Source: Pseudomonas peradeniyensis
GTDB taxonomy: Bacteria > Pseudomonadota > Gammaproteobacteria > Pseudomonadales > Pseudomonadaceae
Length of the DNA stretch: 64,000 nt
Assembly (NCBI RefSeq): GCF_014268935.2
Contig: NZ_JABWRJ020000004.1
Coordinates: 434,001-498,000, forward strand
Direction of reading: 5' to 3'
The number at the start of each line of letters is the position of its first letter. Position 1 is the stretch's first letter. The notes under the pieces were generated by a model. It saw only the letters and a program-made list of their open reading frames with translations, did no database searches and had not been told where the DNA came from. This document shows, in pieces, positions 51,652 to 60,417 of the stretch. Both the position numbers and the translations under genes were made by a program.

Positions 51652-52563
51652 ATGAGCGCGCCCAAGCGACGCAACGCCCCCGCCATCGTCAACCACCTGG
51701 TGGCCTTCGAGGCCGCCGCCCGCCTGGGCAGCTTCCGCGCCGCCGCCGACGAGCTGCACGTCACCCCCGGCGCCGTCGCCCAGCAGGTGCGCACCCTCGA
51801 GGACAAGCTCGGCCGCCCACTGTTCGAGCGCCTGCCCCGGGGCCTGCGACCCAACCGGGACGGCGCCGACTACCTGACCCGCGTGCGCCTGGCCCTGGAC
51901 ATCATCGAGGACGCCACCAGCGAACTGCTGGAGCGCGACAGCCAGCGTGATCCCCGGCAAATCCTGCTCAGCACCACCCCCGCCTTCGCCAGCCGCTGGC
52001 TGATCCCGCGCCTGGGCCTGCTGGCCCAGGCCCACCCGCAGGTGGCACTGATGATCGATGCCTCCGACAGTACCCGCCCGTTGAGCGGCAAGGGCGCCGT
52101 GGACCTGGCCGTGCGCTGGGGAGCACCGCCCTTCGTCGACGCCTACGCCCTGCCCCTGCTGCCCGGTGTGGCGGTGCCGGTGTGCGCGCCGGCATTGCGC
52201 GGCGAGCGCCCTTGGCGGCAAGCCGCGGATCTTGCGCAGCAGCCGCTGATCTCCGACAGCCACAACAACTGGAAGCGCTGGTTCGATCACTACGCGCTGC
52301 CCGGCACGCGCTTCAGCGGCCCGGTGTTCTCCCAGACCATCCTCGCCATCGAGGCCGCCGAGCAAGGCATGGGCATCGCCCTGGTGCCCCGCCTGCTGGT
52401 GGAAAATGCCCTCAAGGCCGGCACCCTGGTGCTGGCCCTGGAGGGTCATGAGCTGCACAGCGATGCCGGCTTCCACCTGCTCGCCGACCATGCGCCGCAG
52501 GCAGGCTCGGCCGCCGAGCAGGTGGTGCGTTGGCTGCAGGCCCAGGCGAACAAGCAAGACTGA
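51652..52563 (+). CDS. LysR family transcriptional regulator (GcvA-like)
   Basis: This 303-residue regulator has the HTH VNHLVAFEAAARLGSFRAAADELHVTPGAVAQQVRTLE at residues about 13-50. Its effector domain contains DLAVRWG and FSQTILAIEAAEQGMGIALVPRLL, the pattern of GcvA/AmpR-like LysR proteins. It is divergent from the SDR-fold gene (104 bases between starts), which is the likely target. The start is ATG 51652. Confidence 0.93.
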   Translation: MSAPKRRNAPAIVNHLVAFEAAARLGSFRAAADELHVTPGAVAQQVRTLEDKLGRPLFERLPRGLRPNRDGADYLTRVRLALDIIEDATSELLERDSQRDPRQILLSTTPAFASRWLIPRLGLLAQAHPQVALMIDASDSTRPLSGKGAVDLAVRWGAPPFVDAYALPLLPGVAVPVCAPALRGERPWRQAADLAQQPLISDSHNNWKRWFDHYALPGTRFSGPVFSQTILAIEAAEQGMGIALVPRLLVENALKAGTLVLALEGHELHSDAGFHLLADHAPQAGSAAEQVVRWLQAQANKQD

Positions 52564-52597
52564 TCTTGCCTCACCCTGCTGGGGCTGCTGCGCAGCC

Positions 52598-52679
52598 CAT
52601 CGCCGGCAAGCCGGCTCCCAGGTACGGCGCAAACACCTGAATTGCGAGTTTCCTGTGGGAGCCGGCTTGCCGGCGATGG
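52598..52679. repeat. REP pair of a second class
   Basis: Inverted copies of CGCCGGCAAGCCGGCTCCCA differ from the other REPs in this window (CGGCAAGCCGG instead of GGGCAAGCCCG). Confidence 0.85.
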
Positions 52680-52837
52680 CCGCAATGCGGCCCTGCCTTT
52701 GTAGCTTTCTGTGTACCAACCGCCTCCTGATACACACAAACGTCCACCCCACCACCACCCGACACACCCCGGACACAGCCACCTCCTTAACTACACGCCA
52801 TCCAGCCCACACCGATGGCCCGCCAAGGAGATGCACC

Positions 52838-53866
52838 ATGTTCGCCACCGCCAACCGCCTAAACCGCTCAGCCCTGCTCGCCTGCGCCCTGCTGCCCCTG
52901 GCCCTGCTGACCGCCACCCCCGGTCAGGCCGAGGAAACCAGCTCGCCTGCCGCAGCCCGCCAGTCCACTCCCTTTGGCCCGCTCAAGCATGTCCAGGCCG
53001 GCGTGCTGGATGTCGCCTACGTGGAACAAGGCCCCGCCGACGGCCCGGTAGTGATCCTCCTGCACGGCTGGCCCTACGACATCCACAGCTACGAGCAGGT
53101 GGCGCCGCAACTGGCCGCCCAGGGCTACCGGGTGCTGGTGCCCTACGCCCGCGGCTACGGCGACACCCGCTTCCTCTCCGCGAACACCCCGCGCAACGCC
53201 CAGCCCGCCGCCCTGGCCAGTGACGTCATCGCCTTCATGGACGCCCTGGGGATCAAGCGCGCCGTGCTCGGCGGCTTCGACTGGGGCGCGCGCACCGCCG
53301 ATATCGTCTCGGCCCTGTGGCCCGAGCGGGTCAAGGCGCTGGTGTCGGTCAGCGGCTACCTGATCAGCAGCCAGGAAGCCGCCAAGGCGCCGCTGCCGCC
53401 CAGCGCCGAGCTGCAGTGGTGGTACCAGTACTACTTCACCACCGAGCGCGGCCGCGCCGGATACGACAGCAACCGCCACGCCTTCGCCCGGCTGATCTGG
53501 CAGACCGCCTCGCCGCAGTGGGCCTTCGACGACGCCACCTTCGAGCGCAGCGCCAAGGCCCTGGACAACCCCGACCAGGTCGCCATCACCGTGCACAACT
53601 ACCGCTGGCGGCTCGGCCTGGCCCAGGGCGAGACCCGCTACGACCCGCTGGAGGCGAAGCTGGCCACCTTCCCCGCCATCGGCGTGCCCACCATCGCCCT
53701 CGAAGGCGATGCCAACGGCGCGCCGCATCCACCGGCCGAGGCCTACGCCAAGCGCTTCACCGGCAAGTACGCCTACCGCCTGGTGAGCGGCGGCGTCGGC
53801 CACAACCTGCCGCAGGAAGCGCCCGAGGCGTTCGTCAAGGCCGTGGTGGATGCGGACCATCTGTAA
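52838..53866 (+). CDS. exported alpha/beta hydrolase (epoxide hydrolase/dehalogenase-like)
   Basis: This 342-residue exported protein has a signal peptide ending at GQA-EET. The alpha/beta-hydrolase core has the oxyanion motif HGWPYD (VILLHGWPYDIHSYE) and the nucleophile elbow GGFDWGAR, where the nucleophile is Asp. The general base region is SGGVGHNLPQEAPE. An Asp nucleophile points to epoxide hydrolase or haloalkane dehalogenase chemistry. The start ATG 52838 has AAGGAG upstream. It is preceded by a REP pair and is probably monocistronic. Substrate unknown. Confidence 0.88.
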   Translation: MFATANRLNRSALLACALLPLALLTATPGQAEETSSPAAARQSTPFGPLKHVQAGVLDVAYVEQGPADGPVVILLHGWPYDIHSYEQVAPQLAAQGYRVLVPYARGYGDTRFLSANTPRNAQPAALASDVIAFMDALGIKRAVLGGFDWGARTADIVSALWPERVKALVSVSGYLISSQEAAKAPLPPSAELQWWYQYYFTTERGRAGYDSNRHAFARLIWQTASPQWAFDDATFERSAKALDNPDQVAITVHNYRWRLGLAQGETRYDPLEAKLATFPAIGVPTIALEGDANGAPHPPAEAYAKRFTGKYAYRLVSGGVGHNLPQEAPEAFVKAVVDADHL

Positions 53867-53946
53867 GGGCAATTGCAACATATCGTTTCGGAGGCGCGTG
53901 TCGGGTGCCGGGATGCGCGGATTGGCTATGCGACCCGTCTGTTCCG

Positions 53947-53974
53947 TGGCAGGCCTTGTACTCCGGGGCCTGCC
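53947..53974. repeat. inverted repeat
   Basis: GGCAGGCC and GGCCTGCC form an 8-bp stem after the hydrolase gene. It lacks a T-run. Confidence 0.4.
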
Positions 53975-54163
53975 GCAAAATGAGCGGACGCATGCCGAAA
54001 CATTCACCCCGGCCATCCTGTAAGACGGCTCTTTTGTCGCTGTAGGACGTTTCTACGCGTTTGTGATCCGGTGTATGAATAATCAGTATTGGCTGGGGAA
54101 TTGACCTGATACCGTCGAGCCTTTCCTACAACGGCACGGATGCCCACGGCCAGTGAGAACGAC

Positions 54164-54349
54164 ATGGACAACTACGACAGCTCGGCGCTTGGACTGCAGA
54201 AATGCCTGCTGAACCTGCGCCGGGATCATGCACGGATGAAGGCGTCGGGAGAGCTGGAAAGAGCGGCGATACTGGCGCAGGTAATCGGGCGGATGGAACA
54301 GGGATTGAAGGAGGCCTCCAAGGGGAGGAAGCCCGAAACATTGCAGTGA
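54164..54349 (+). CDS. small helical protein, unknown
   Basis: This 61-residue basic protein (MDNYDSSALGLQKCLLNLRR, then MKASGELERAAILAQVIGRMEQGLKEASKGRK) has one long helix and no signal. The ATG at 54140 is a second possible start (69 residues). ATG 54164 is preferred for its ribosome site GTGAGAACGAC. It is convergent with the esterase gene. No function recognised. Confidence 0.55.
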   Translation: MDNYDSSALGLQKCLLNLRRDHARMKASGELERAAILAQVIGRMEQGLKEASKGRKPETLQ

Positions 54350-54429
54350 CGTGATGCCCGGCAGATGGCGATGGATATGCGGCGCTCGCGCAGGCGCACC
54401 GCAACCCCATCGCTCAGCCCCGAAGCGGG

Positions 54430-56061
54430 TCAGCAGCCAGGCGGCATTGTCAAAGGCGCCCGCAGCCCGACGTTCCAGTTCCAGGGTACGCCGCCCTCCT
54501 TGAAGCGACGGCACACCACCTCATCGTTCAACTCGAACATGCCCTGCGCCAGATGTCGGCCTGCTCGTGGAGCGTCCTCAAAGGCCAGGTAATTGCGGTC
54601 TTGCCCATAGGGCAGCCATTGCGCCTGTCCCTCGGCCTGCGGCTGGCCCGTGCGGATGAACGAAACCCAGTATTGGCTCATGGCTTCGCTGAAACGCGCT
54701 TCGCCACGGGTCAGCGGGGGGCGCGGCCAAGCGGCCGGCGTGCGGTCGAAGGTCGCGAAAATGTAGGGGATTTCCGCCGCATGGAACCCGTGGAGCTTGG
54801 CTTCATTCGTCGCGCGGTAGGCGTGATCGAAGTAATAGAAGTAGGCAGGCTGGCTGAGTTCGGTCTGTGTGCGCACCAGCTTCTCGGCCGTCCAGCCGTA
54901 CATGGCGTTCCGAACGGCAGTCTGGACACTTTCTGTCATCGCGGATGACGGATGCTGACGCAGGAACGTATCGGCAAGATCCCCATACCGTGCGCGGATG
55001 GTGGCCTCATACGCCTGCGCAGTCGCCGGAGCCGGAGGCGCCAGGAACGGCAACGAGCGGATCTCGCCATCATTGAAGCCCGCCAGCAGTGGTACCGGTG
55101 CCTGCTCGCCACGGTTGAAGGTATCGACCAACTGGCGCGGCAGAATCTTGCCATCGACAGTCCCCGATGGCATGAAGCGGATGGCCTCGGCGGCCCTGAC
55201 CAACGCCATCGCCTCCATCTTGCGCAGGCCCGCGATATCCAGCTTCAGGCGCTGCGCCAATCGCCGACCGCTCTCCTGCGCCGGCACATCGCCATGGCTG
55301 GCGCGTTGCAACTCAGGCGTGGAGATCATGTAGGCGCTCTGCGCCACCGCCTTGTGGAACAGCCCTCGCGCCTGGGGCGAAGCCATCAGGTAGAGCACGC
55401 TGAGACCACCGGCGGACTCCCCGACGATGCTCACATTGGACGGATCGCCGCCAAAAGCCGCGATGTTGTCGCGCACCCACTTCAGCGCCTGGATCTGATC
55501 CAGCAAGCCATAGTTGCCCGAAACGCCATCAAGGTTCTCGGCGCTCAGTTCAGGATGGGCCAGGTAGCCCAGCACGCCGAGACGGTAGTTGATCGTCACC
55601 ACAACCACGCCCTGGGCGGCCAGCGCCGCACCATCATAGAGGCCGTCGCTGCCGGCACCCGCCATCAGGCTGCCACCGTGGATCCAGACCATGACCGGGG
55701 CCTTCTCGACCTCCGGCGGCGTCCAGATGTTGAGGTACAGGCAGTCCTCGGACATCTTGGGCAGCGCTGGCGCGTAAAGGCTCGGGCCTGCCGGCCTTGG
55801 CTGAGGGCAGGCGGCGGCAAAATCGTCCGCGACACGCGTCTGCGTCCAGGCCGCCAGGGCCACTGGCGCCCGCCAGCGCAGCGGGCCGATCGGCGCCTGG
55901 GCGTAGGGCAAACCCTTGTAGACGGCCACATTGTCGATGACGACACCCTGGACCGGCCCCGCCGGTGCCTGGACAAGCGCCTGCGCGACGGACTCTGCCG
56001 AGACCGCCAACAGAGCAGTCAGTATCCCCAGGTGCAGCCGCTTGATCATGGTCGATCTCAT
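54430..56061 (-). CDS. exported type B carboxylesterase
   Basis: This 543-residue carboxylesterase family protein has a signal peptide (cleaved near VA-QAL). The catalytic serine is in GESAGGLSVL, the N-terminal motif is EDCLYLNIWTP and the oxyanion loop VMVWIHGGSL. The His region near FHAAEIPYIF completes the triad. It probably hydrolyses esters outside the cytoplasm. The start ATG 56061 has AAGGAG eight bases upstream. It is divergent from the Tsx-like gene, with a PurR-type box between them. Confidence 0.93.
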   Translation of the reverse strand: MRSTMIKRLHLGILTALLAVSAESVAQALVQAPAGPVQGVVIDNVAVYKGLPYAQAPIGPLRWRAPVALAAWTQTRVADDFAAACPQPRPAGPSLYAPALPKMSEDCLYLNIWTPPEVEKAPVMVWIHGGSLMAGAGSDGLYDGAALAAQGVVVVTINYRLGVLGYLAHPELSAENLDGVSGNYGLLDQIQALKWVRDNIAAFGGDPSNVSIVGESAGGLSVLYLMASPQARGLFHKAVAQSAYMISTPELQRASHGDVPAQESGRRLAQRLKLDIAGLRKMEAMALVRAAEAIRFMPSGTVDGKILPRQLVDTFNRGEQAPVPLLAGFNDGEIRSLPFLAPPAPATAQAYEATIRARYGDLADTFLRQHPSSAMTESVQTAVRNAMYGWTAEKLVRTQTELSQPAYFYYFDHAYRATNEAKLHGFHAAEIPYIFATFDRTPAAWPRPPLTRGEARFSEAMSQYWVSFIRTGQPQAEGQAQWLPYGQDRNYLAFEDAPRAGRHLAQGMFELNDEVVCRRFKEGGVPWNWNVGLRAPLTMPPGC

Positions 56062-56324
56062 CCTGCGTTCTCCTTGCGAGACTCAAATGGTGCAACACGT
56101 CAGCGGCTCGGCACACATGCCGTCCGTGGGCGGCGGCCATCCTAGAACCCATTTTTTGCTGAATTATTTCAATCGAGCGGGTTGCTGCGAGGCAGGAACA
56201 TCAGGCCCCCCGATTCGGTCATGCCTGCGCGCCATGCCCGGTTTCAGGGCGTTTTTCTAACCAAGGGATCAGCTCCAACGCCGAATCAGCTTTTATTTCA
56301 ACGACCTCGGGTGATCTGGTACAG
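56062..56324. other. AT-richer intergenic region between esterase and tsx-like genes
   Basis: No gene is seen. The divergent promoters for the esterase and the Tsx-like channel must lie here and in the adjoining PurR-type box region; no clear -35/-10 could be fixed. Confidence 0.5.
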
Positions 56325-56326
56325 AC

Positions 56327-56342
56327 TATGCAAACGTTTGCT
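56327..56342 (+). promoter_or_regulatory. PurR-type (LacI family) operator
   Basis: The core GCAAACGTTTGC (56329-56340) is a perfect 12-bp palindrome. The 16 bases ATGCAAACGTTTGCTC fit the E. coli PurR consensus at every fixed position but the last. It lies about 85 bases upstream of the Tsx-like gene. Confidence 0.7.
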
Positions 56343-56426
56343 CATGGCCATTGAACGAACAATCGCCGCAGCTCTCGACACATCGCAGCCCCCAGGGGCT
56401 TACCCCCGCATGAACAAGGATTTTCA

Positions 56427-57383
56427 ATGCACCGACCGTCTTTCTCCACAACGGCCCGCTCCTCCCTGGCTGCCAAACTGCTACTGGGCGCTGTTACGGG
56501 ACTACTCAGCGTCACCACCCAGGCCCAGGACAATCCCCCCAGCGAGTCAGCCCAGGGCGAGACCCTGAGCCCGGCCGCCGCACCGGCCAAATCGGGGCCC
56601 TACCTGTCGGACTGGTACAACCAGAACTTCACCCTGATCGGCACCAAGGACATCAGTTTCGGACCCCGCCCTGTCGACGATATCTACCTGGAATACGAGT
56701 ACTTCGGCCGCAAAGGGCCGTTCGAGCTGTACGGCTACATCGACATCCCGAAGATCCTCGACATCGGCAACAGCCATGACAAAGGCGCGTGGGACCACGG
56801 CTCGCCGCTGTTCATGGAGCACGAGCCGCGGATCTCCATCGACTACCTGGCCGGCCGCAGCCTGGCCGTCGGCCCGTTCAAGGAGTGGTATGTAGCCTTC
56901 GACTGGATCTACGACCACGGCAGCAACAGCGCCAACCGCGCCAATACCCTGTACAGCGGCCTGGGCACTGACATCGACACCCATTCGCGGGTCAATCTGT
57001 CGGCCAACTTCTATGGCCGTTACCAGTGGGAGAACTATGGAGCCAGCAACGAGTACTCGTGGGACGGCTACCGGGCCCAGCTCAAGTACATCGTGCCCCT
57101 CGGCAAGTTCGACAACGGCGCCTCGCTGACCTATATCGGCTTCACCAACTTCGATTTCGGCTCGGACCTGCACAAGGACAACCCCAACCGCACGGCCAAT
57201 GCCACGGTATCCACCAACGTGTTGCTGTACGCCTTCACCCACCTGCGCTTCACCCTGGTGGGCCGCCATTTCCACAATGGCGGCAACTGGCAGGATGGCA
57301 GCCAGCTGAACTTCGGCGACGGCGATTTCCGCGGCCGGTCCGATGGCTGGGGGTATTACGCCGGGGTCGGCTACCAGTTCTGA
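56427..57383 (+). CDS. nucleoside-specific channel-forming protein, Tsx/OmpK family
   Basis: This 318-residue outer-membrane protein has a signal peptide (cleaved near TQA-QDN). The barrel opens with YLSDWYNQNFTLIGTK and has VDDIYLEYEYFGRKGPFELYGYIDIPKI, as in Tsx. It ends in a terminal aromatic GYYAGVGYQF. Tsx channels admit nucleosides. The downstream gene encodes a purine nucleoside permease, and a PurR-type operator precedes them, so a nucleoside-uptake operon is likely. The start ATG 56427 has AAGGAT upstream. Confidence 0.92.
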   Translation: MHRPSFSTTARSSLAAKLLLGAVTGLLSVTTQAQDNPPSESAQGETLSPAAAPAKSGPYLSDWYNQNFTLIGTKDISFGPRPVDDIYLEYEYFGRKGPFELYGYIDIPKILDIGNSHDKGAWDHGSPLFMEHEPRISIDYLAGRSLAVGPFKEWYVAFDWIYDHGSNSANRANTLYSGLGTDIDTHSRVNLSANFYGRYQWENYGASNEYSWDGYRAQLKYIVPLGKFDNGASLTYIGFTNFDFGSDLHKDNPNRTANATVSTNVLLYAFTHLRFTLVGRHFHNGGNWQDGSQLNFGDGDFRGRSDGWGYYAGVGYQF

Positions 57384-57406
57384 TCACTTGCGCCATGGAG
57401 GCTCGC

Positions 57407-58450
57407 ATGCACCCGATGCACCGTCTTTCCCTCGCCGTGGGCCTGGCCTGCGGCATCCTGCTCACCTCGCCGACCCAGGCCGGCGAGACGGCTGCGCCGC
57501 CGATCAAGCCCAAGGTGATGCTGATCGCCATGTTCGCCCCCGAGGCCCAGCACTGGATCGAGCGCCTGGAACTGAAGCAGGAGGTGCGTGTGCCAGGCCT
57601 GTCGGCGGAATATCCGGTGATACGTTGCAACAGCCGGGACGTCTGCCTGCTGGTGACCGGCATGGGCCAGACCAACGCCGCGGCCTCGACCCTGGCACTG
57701 GCGCTGTCGCCGAAGTTCGACCTGCGCAAGAGCTACTTCCTGGTCGCGGGGATTGCCGGGATCAGCCCGAAGCACGGGACCCTTGGCACCACCGCCTGGG
57801 CCCATTACCTGGTGGAGTTCGGCACCCAATGGGAGCTGGACTCGCGGGATGCGCCCAAGGACTGGCCGACGGGCTACCTCGGGATCAACACCAAGGGCCC
57901 GAACGAGAAGCCGCCGCTGGATTACAAGACCGAGGTCTTCGAGCTCAATCCGAAGCTGCAGGCCAAGGCCTATGCCCTGTCACGCGGGGTGAGCCTGAGC
58001 GAGAGCAAGGAATCGGCGGCCTGGCGGCTCAAGTACCCGATGGCGCCGGCCAACCAGCCGCCAGTGGTGACCCGGTGCGACACCGTGGCGGGCAACACCT
58101 GGTTTTCCGGGACGCGCCTGAGTGAGCGGGCCGAGGCCTGGACTCGGTTGCTGACGGATAACAAGGGGGAGTACTGCACTACACAGCAGGAAGATAACTC
58201 CACCTATGAAGCGCTGCTGCGGGCCAGTCGTGAAGGGTTGGTGGATGTGCAGCGGGTGGCGGTGGTGCGGGCGGGGTCTGACTTTGATCGGCCTGAGCCG
58301 GGGGGCAGCGAGGTTGAGAATCTGCTCGAGTATGCCGACCAGGGCGGTTTTGTTCCGGCGTTGGAAAATCTCTATCGGACTGGGAATCCGCTGGTGCAGG
58401 AGATTCTGAAGAATTGGGCAGCCTGGGAAAAAGGGATACCGGAAGTTTGA
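57407..58450 (+). CDS. exported purine nucleoside permease (NUP family)
   Basis: This 347-residue protein has a signal peptide (residues 1-24, TQA-GET). It follows the NUP-family pattern with VMLIAMFAPEAQHWIERL, then VTGMGQTNAAASTLAL and FLVAGIAGISPKHGTLGT, then CDTVAGNTWFSGT and NSTYEALLRAS. The fold is related to nucleoside phosphorylases, and fungal NUP proteins mediate purine nucleoside uptake. Here it is exported and follows the Tsx-like channel by 23 bases. The start is ATG 57407 with GGAGG five bases upstream. Transport versus phosphorolysis is not settled. Confidence 0.92.
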   Translation: MHPMHRLSLAVGLACGILLTSPTQAGETAAPPIKPKVMLIAMFAPEAQHWIERLELKQEVRVPGLSAEYPVIRCNSRDVCLLVTGMGQTNAAASTLALALSPKFDLRKSYFLVAGIAGISPKHGTLGTTAWAHYLVEFGTQWELDSRDAPKDWPTGYLGINTKGPNEKPPLDYKTEVFELNPKLQAKAYALSRGVSLSESKESAAWRLKYPMAPANQPPVVTRCDTVAGNTWFSGTRLSERAEAWTRLLTDNKGEYCTTQQEDNSTYEALLRASREGLVDVQRVAVVRAGSDFDRPEPGGSEVENLLEYADQGGFVPALENLYRTGNPLVQEILKNWAAWEKGIPEV

Positions 58451-58501
58451 GCGCATCACCCCACTCGGCATCCAACCAGCAGCAGCTGACGCCTGGACTA
58501 A

Positions 58502-58523
58502 AAACCCGCCGGAGGGCGGGTTC
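58502..58523. terminator. bidirectional stem-loop
   Basis: AACCCGCC-GGAG-GGCGGGTT lies between the nucleoside permease gene and the convergent small lipoprotein gene. Confidence 0.75.
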
Positions 58524-58539
58524 TACACGCGGGCAATTA

Positions 58540-58746
58540 TCAGTTTGGCTGAATGCCTTTGATCAACTGAAGGCGCATTGGGTAGCCCTGACCAGGCTGA
58601 ATAACAGTCTCGGTTTCAACGGTCTGCACGACTTTTCCCTCAGCGTCCTTCGTGACAGCAATGGTCTTGCTGTAGGAGCTTTGGACAACGCAGCCGCTCA
58701 AAACAGCGCTGGTCGCAATAACTGCCAGAAAAAGCATTGGTTTCAT
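58540..58746 (-). CDS. small lipoprotein
   Basis: This 68-residue protein has signal peptide MKPMLFLAVIATSAVLSGC (lipobox LSGC), then VVQSSYSKTIAVTKDAEGKVVQTVETETVIQ. It resembles small pseudomonad lipoproteins of unknown function. ATG 58746 is chosen because the signal begins there. Convergent with the nucleoside operon. Confidence 0.75.
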   Translation of the reverse strand: MKPMLFLAVIATSAVLSGCVVQSSYSKTIAVTKDAEGKVVQTVETETVIQPGQGYPMRLQLIKGIQPN

Positions 58747-58855
58747 GTTGAGCTTCAATCCTTGGAAATGGGCGGGGCGCAATGTAGCAACATGCCATCA
58801 CCAAGGGAAGTCTGCGGTTCACGTGTAGTACATGAGGGCGATGCGCGTCAGCGCC

Positions 58856-59053
58856 TTATTGCCTTCTGGTCGGCTCGGGCATGATGCCGCCTGTAAGGAG
58901 AACGGCTGCTGGCCCTATCAGCCAATCCACCGTCGTTCCTGAGCTGACTGCCGGAATCAAAAAAAACGCGGCTAACAGACCTACGCCTGCCCAGATGCGC
59001 CTGCGTGGCGTGAGCCACTCTCGGACCTTTTCCAACCTTCTGCCCATTGGCAC
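58856..59053 (-). CDS. small membrane protein, unknown
   Basis: This 65-residue protein has a basic N-terminus (RRLEKVREWLTPRRR) and two hydrophobic stretches (IWAGVGLLAAFFLIPAV; WLIGPAAVLLTGGIM). The start is GTG 59053, because AAGGAG stands five bases upstream; ATG 59047 is two codons later. No function recognised. Confidence 0.6.
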   Translation of the reverse strand: MPMGRRLEKVREWLTPRRRIWAGVGLLAAFFLIPAVSSGTTVDWLIGPAAVLLTGGIMPEPTRRQ

Positions 59054-59125
59054 TCACTCTCCTTGTTTGCTCTGCGGTGAAGCGGATCGCCTACTGTGCT
59101 GCGCAGCACCAGCGAACCAAAACTG

Positions 59126-59446
59126 CTAGACACATCCACCCGGCGCCAACTCAAGCCTGAGCCACTTCAGGTACTCGAGAATCTCGGCATCGTTACGCTT
59201 GCAGTACGACCATTTTTGCTGCTTTGAAACCGAGATGAACCCCGCCTGCTTGAGAATTTCAAGGTGCCGGCTCGCTGTTGGCTGGGCAATACCCAGCGCA
59301 CTTGCGATAAGGGTCATGCAGACGCCGAACTCGACGGGGTCTGCCGACCATTGTTCAGCGAAGTGGTCACGAGGTGCTGCGAGCAGCCGAAGGATCGCCA
59401 TGCGAACCTCACTGCTCATCGCTTTCATCTGTATTGATCTGTCCAT
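59126..59446 (-). CDS. ArsR family winged-helix regulator
   Basis: This 106-residue regulator has a winged HTH (LRLLAAPRDHFAEQW ... LIASALGIAQPTASRHLEILKQAGFI, then the wing VSKQQKWSYCKRN). The metal-binding ELCVCDL motif is absent, so the signal is not the usual arsenite or cadmium; another ligand or redox is likely. The gene is divergent from an alpha/beta-hydrolase gene, and a perfect palindrome between them should be its operator. Confidence 0.9.
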   Translation of the reverse strand: MDRSIQMKAMSSEVRMAILRLLAAPRDHFAEQWSADPVEFGVCMTLIASALGIAQPTASRHLEILKQAGFISVSKQQKWSYCKRNDAEILEYLKWLRLELAPGGCV

Positions 59447-59460
59447 GCCTGCATCATATA

Positions 59461-59478
59461 GTCATTTAGCTAAATGAC
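59461..59478. promoter_or_regulatory. perfect 18-bp palindrome, operator of the ArsR-type regulator
   Basis: GTCATTTAGCTAAATGAC is a perfect 18-bp palindrome in the 47 bases between two divergent start codons. It is 14 bases from the regulator start and 15 from the hydrolase start, so binding would block both. Confidence 0.8.
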
Positions 59479-59493
59479 AATGTGAGGTGAGCA

Positions 59494-60309
59494 ATGTTGG
59501 ACCTACCCTACGCATCGAGCATCGAAGGCAACACCGTCAGATGGGGAAAAATGGGGACAGGCGCGCCGCTGGTCGCCATCCATGGTACCCCTTTCTCTTC
59601 GCAGGTATGGAGGCGCGTCATACCTCATCTCGCTGACCGCAGGACCGTGTATTACTTCGACCTGGTTGGCTATGGCCTGTCTGAAATGAGAGAAGGCCAG
59701 GACGTTTCACTGGCGATGCAGAACAACGTCATGGCTGCGCTTTTCGAGGAATGGGGCATCGAGCGCCCTGATGTCCTGGCTCATGACTTTGGAGGCGCGA
59801 CAGCGCTGCGCGCGTACTACCTGAATGGCCTGCGCTATGCGTCCCTCACCATTTTTGATGCGGTAGCCCTGGCCCCCTGGGGCTCTCCTTTCGTTCAGCA
59901 TGTCCGTCAACATGAGGCCGCCTTTACCGGGATGCCCGACTACATGCACCGGGCGCTGCTGGCAGCCTATCTGCAAACCGCTGCGGCCAATCCCCTCAGT
60001 GACGAAGCCCTGCAAGCGTACAGCGCTCCATGGCTGGGGCCGATTGGCCAGGCGGCCTTCTACAGGCAGATCGCACAGATGAATCAGCGCTACACCGACG
60101 AAGTCGAACCGCTATACGGGAAGCTGGATTGCCCCGTATCGGTACTTTGGGGTTCGGAGGACGCCTGGATTCCCTATTCCCAGGGGGAGCGTCTTGCTGG
60201 GCTTATCTCCCGACAGCCCTGCGTGCGAGTAGAGAACTCAGGCCACCTGATGCAGGAAGACAGGCCGGAAGCGATTGTGGCGGCAGTTCTCAAGCAGCTT
60301 GGCCCCTGA
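59494..60309 (+). CDS. alpha/beta hydrolase with Asp nucleophile
   Basis: This 271-residue cytoplasmic hydrolase has the oxyanion HGTPFSS region (VAIHGTPFSSQVWR). The nucleophile elbow AHDFGGATAL carries D98, and the catalytic His is in NSGHLMQEDRPE. An Asp nucleophile suggests dehalogenase or epoxide hydrolase type activity. It shares a perfect palindrome with the divergent ArsR-type gene and should be derepressed by that regulator's ligand, perhaps the substrate. The start is ATG 59494. GC is near the genome level. Confidence 0.9.
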   Translation: MLDLPYASSIEGNTVRWGKMGTGAPLVAIHGTPFSSQVWRRVIPHLADRRTVYYFDLVGYGLSEMREGQDVSLAMQNNVMAALFEEWGIERPDVLAHDFGGATALRAYYLNGLRYASLTIFDAVALAPWGSPFVQHVRQHEAAFTGMPDYMHRALLAAYLQTAAANPLSDEALQAYSAPWLGPIGQAAFYRQIAQMNQRYTDEVEPLYGKLDCPVSVLWGSEDAWIPYSQGERLAGLISRQPCVRVENSGHLMQEDRPEAIVAAVLKQLGP

Positions 60310-60417
60310 GGCAGGTTCGCTGGACTGTCTGTATGTCCAAATTCCCAGCGGTCTGTGCCTATCGACAGAGCGATTTCATCGGTACGGTTCAGGGCTCACT
60401 GTTTCTGCGAGATTGTC

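Noticed and set aside
56313..56330. Possible sigma-54 promoter (TGGTAC-N5-ATGCA) upstream of the Tsx-like gene
   Set aside because: It has two mismatches in conserved positions and no enhancer-binding protein gene nearby; the PurR-type box overlapping it is a better explanation.
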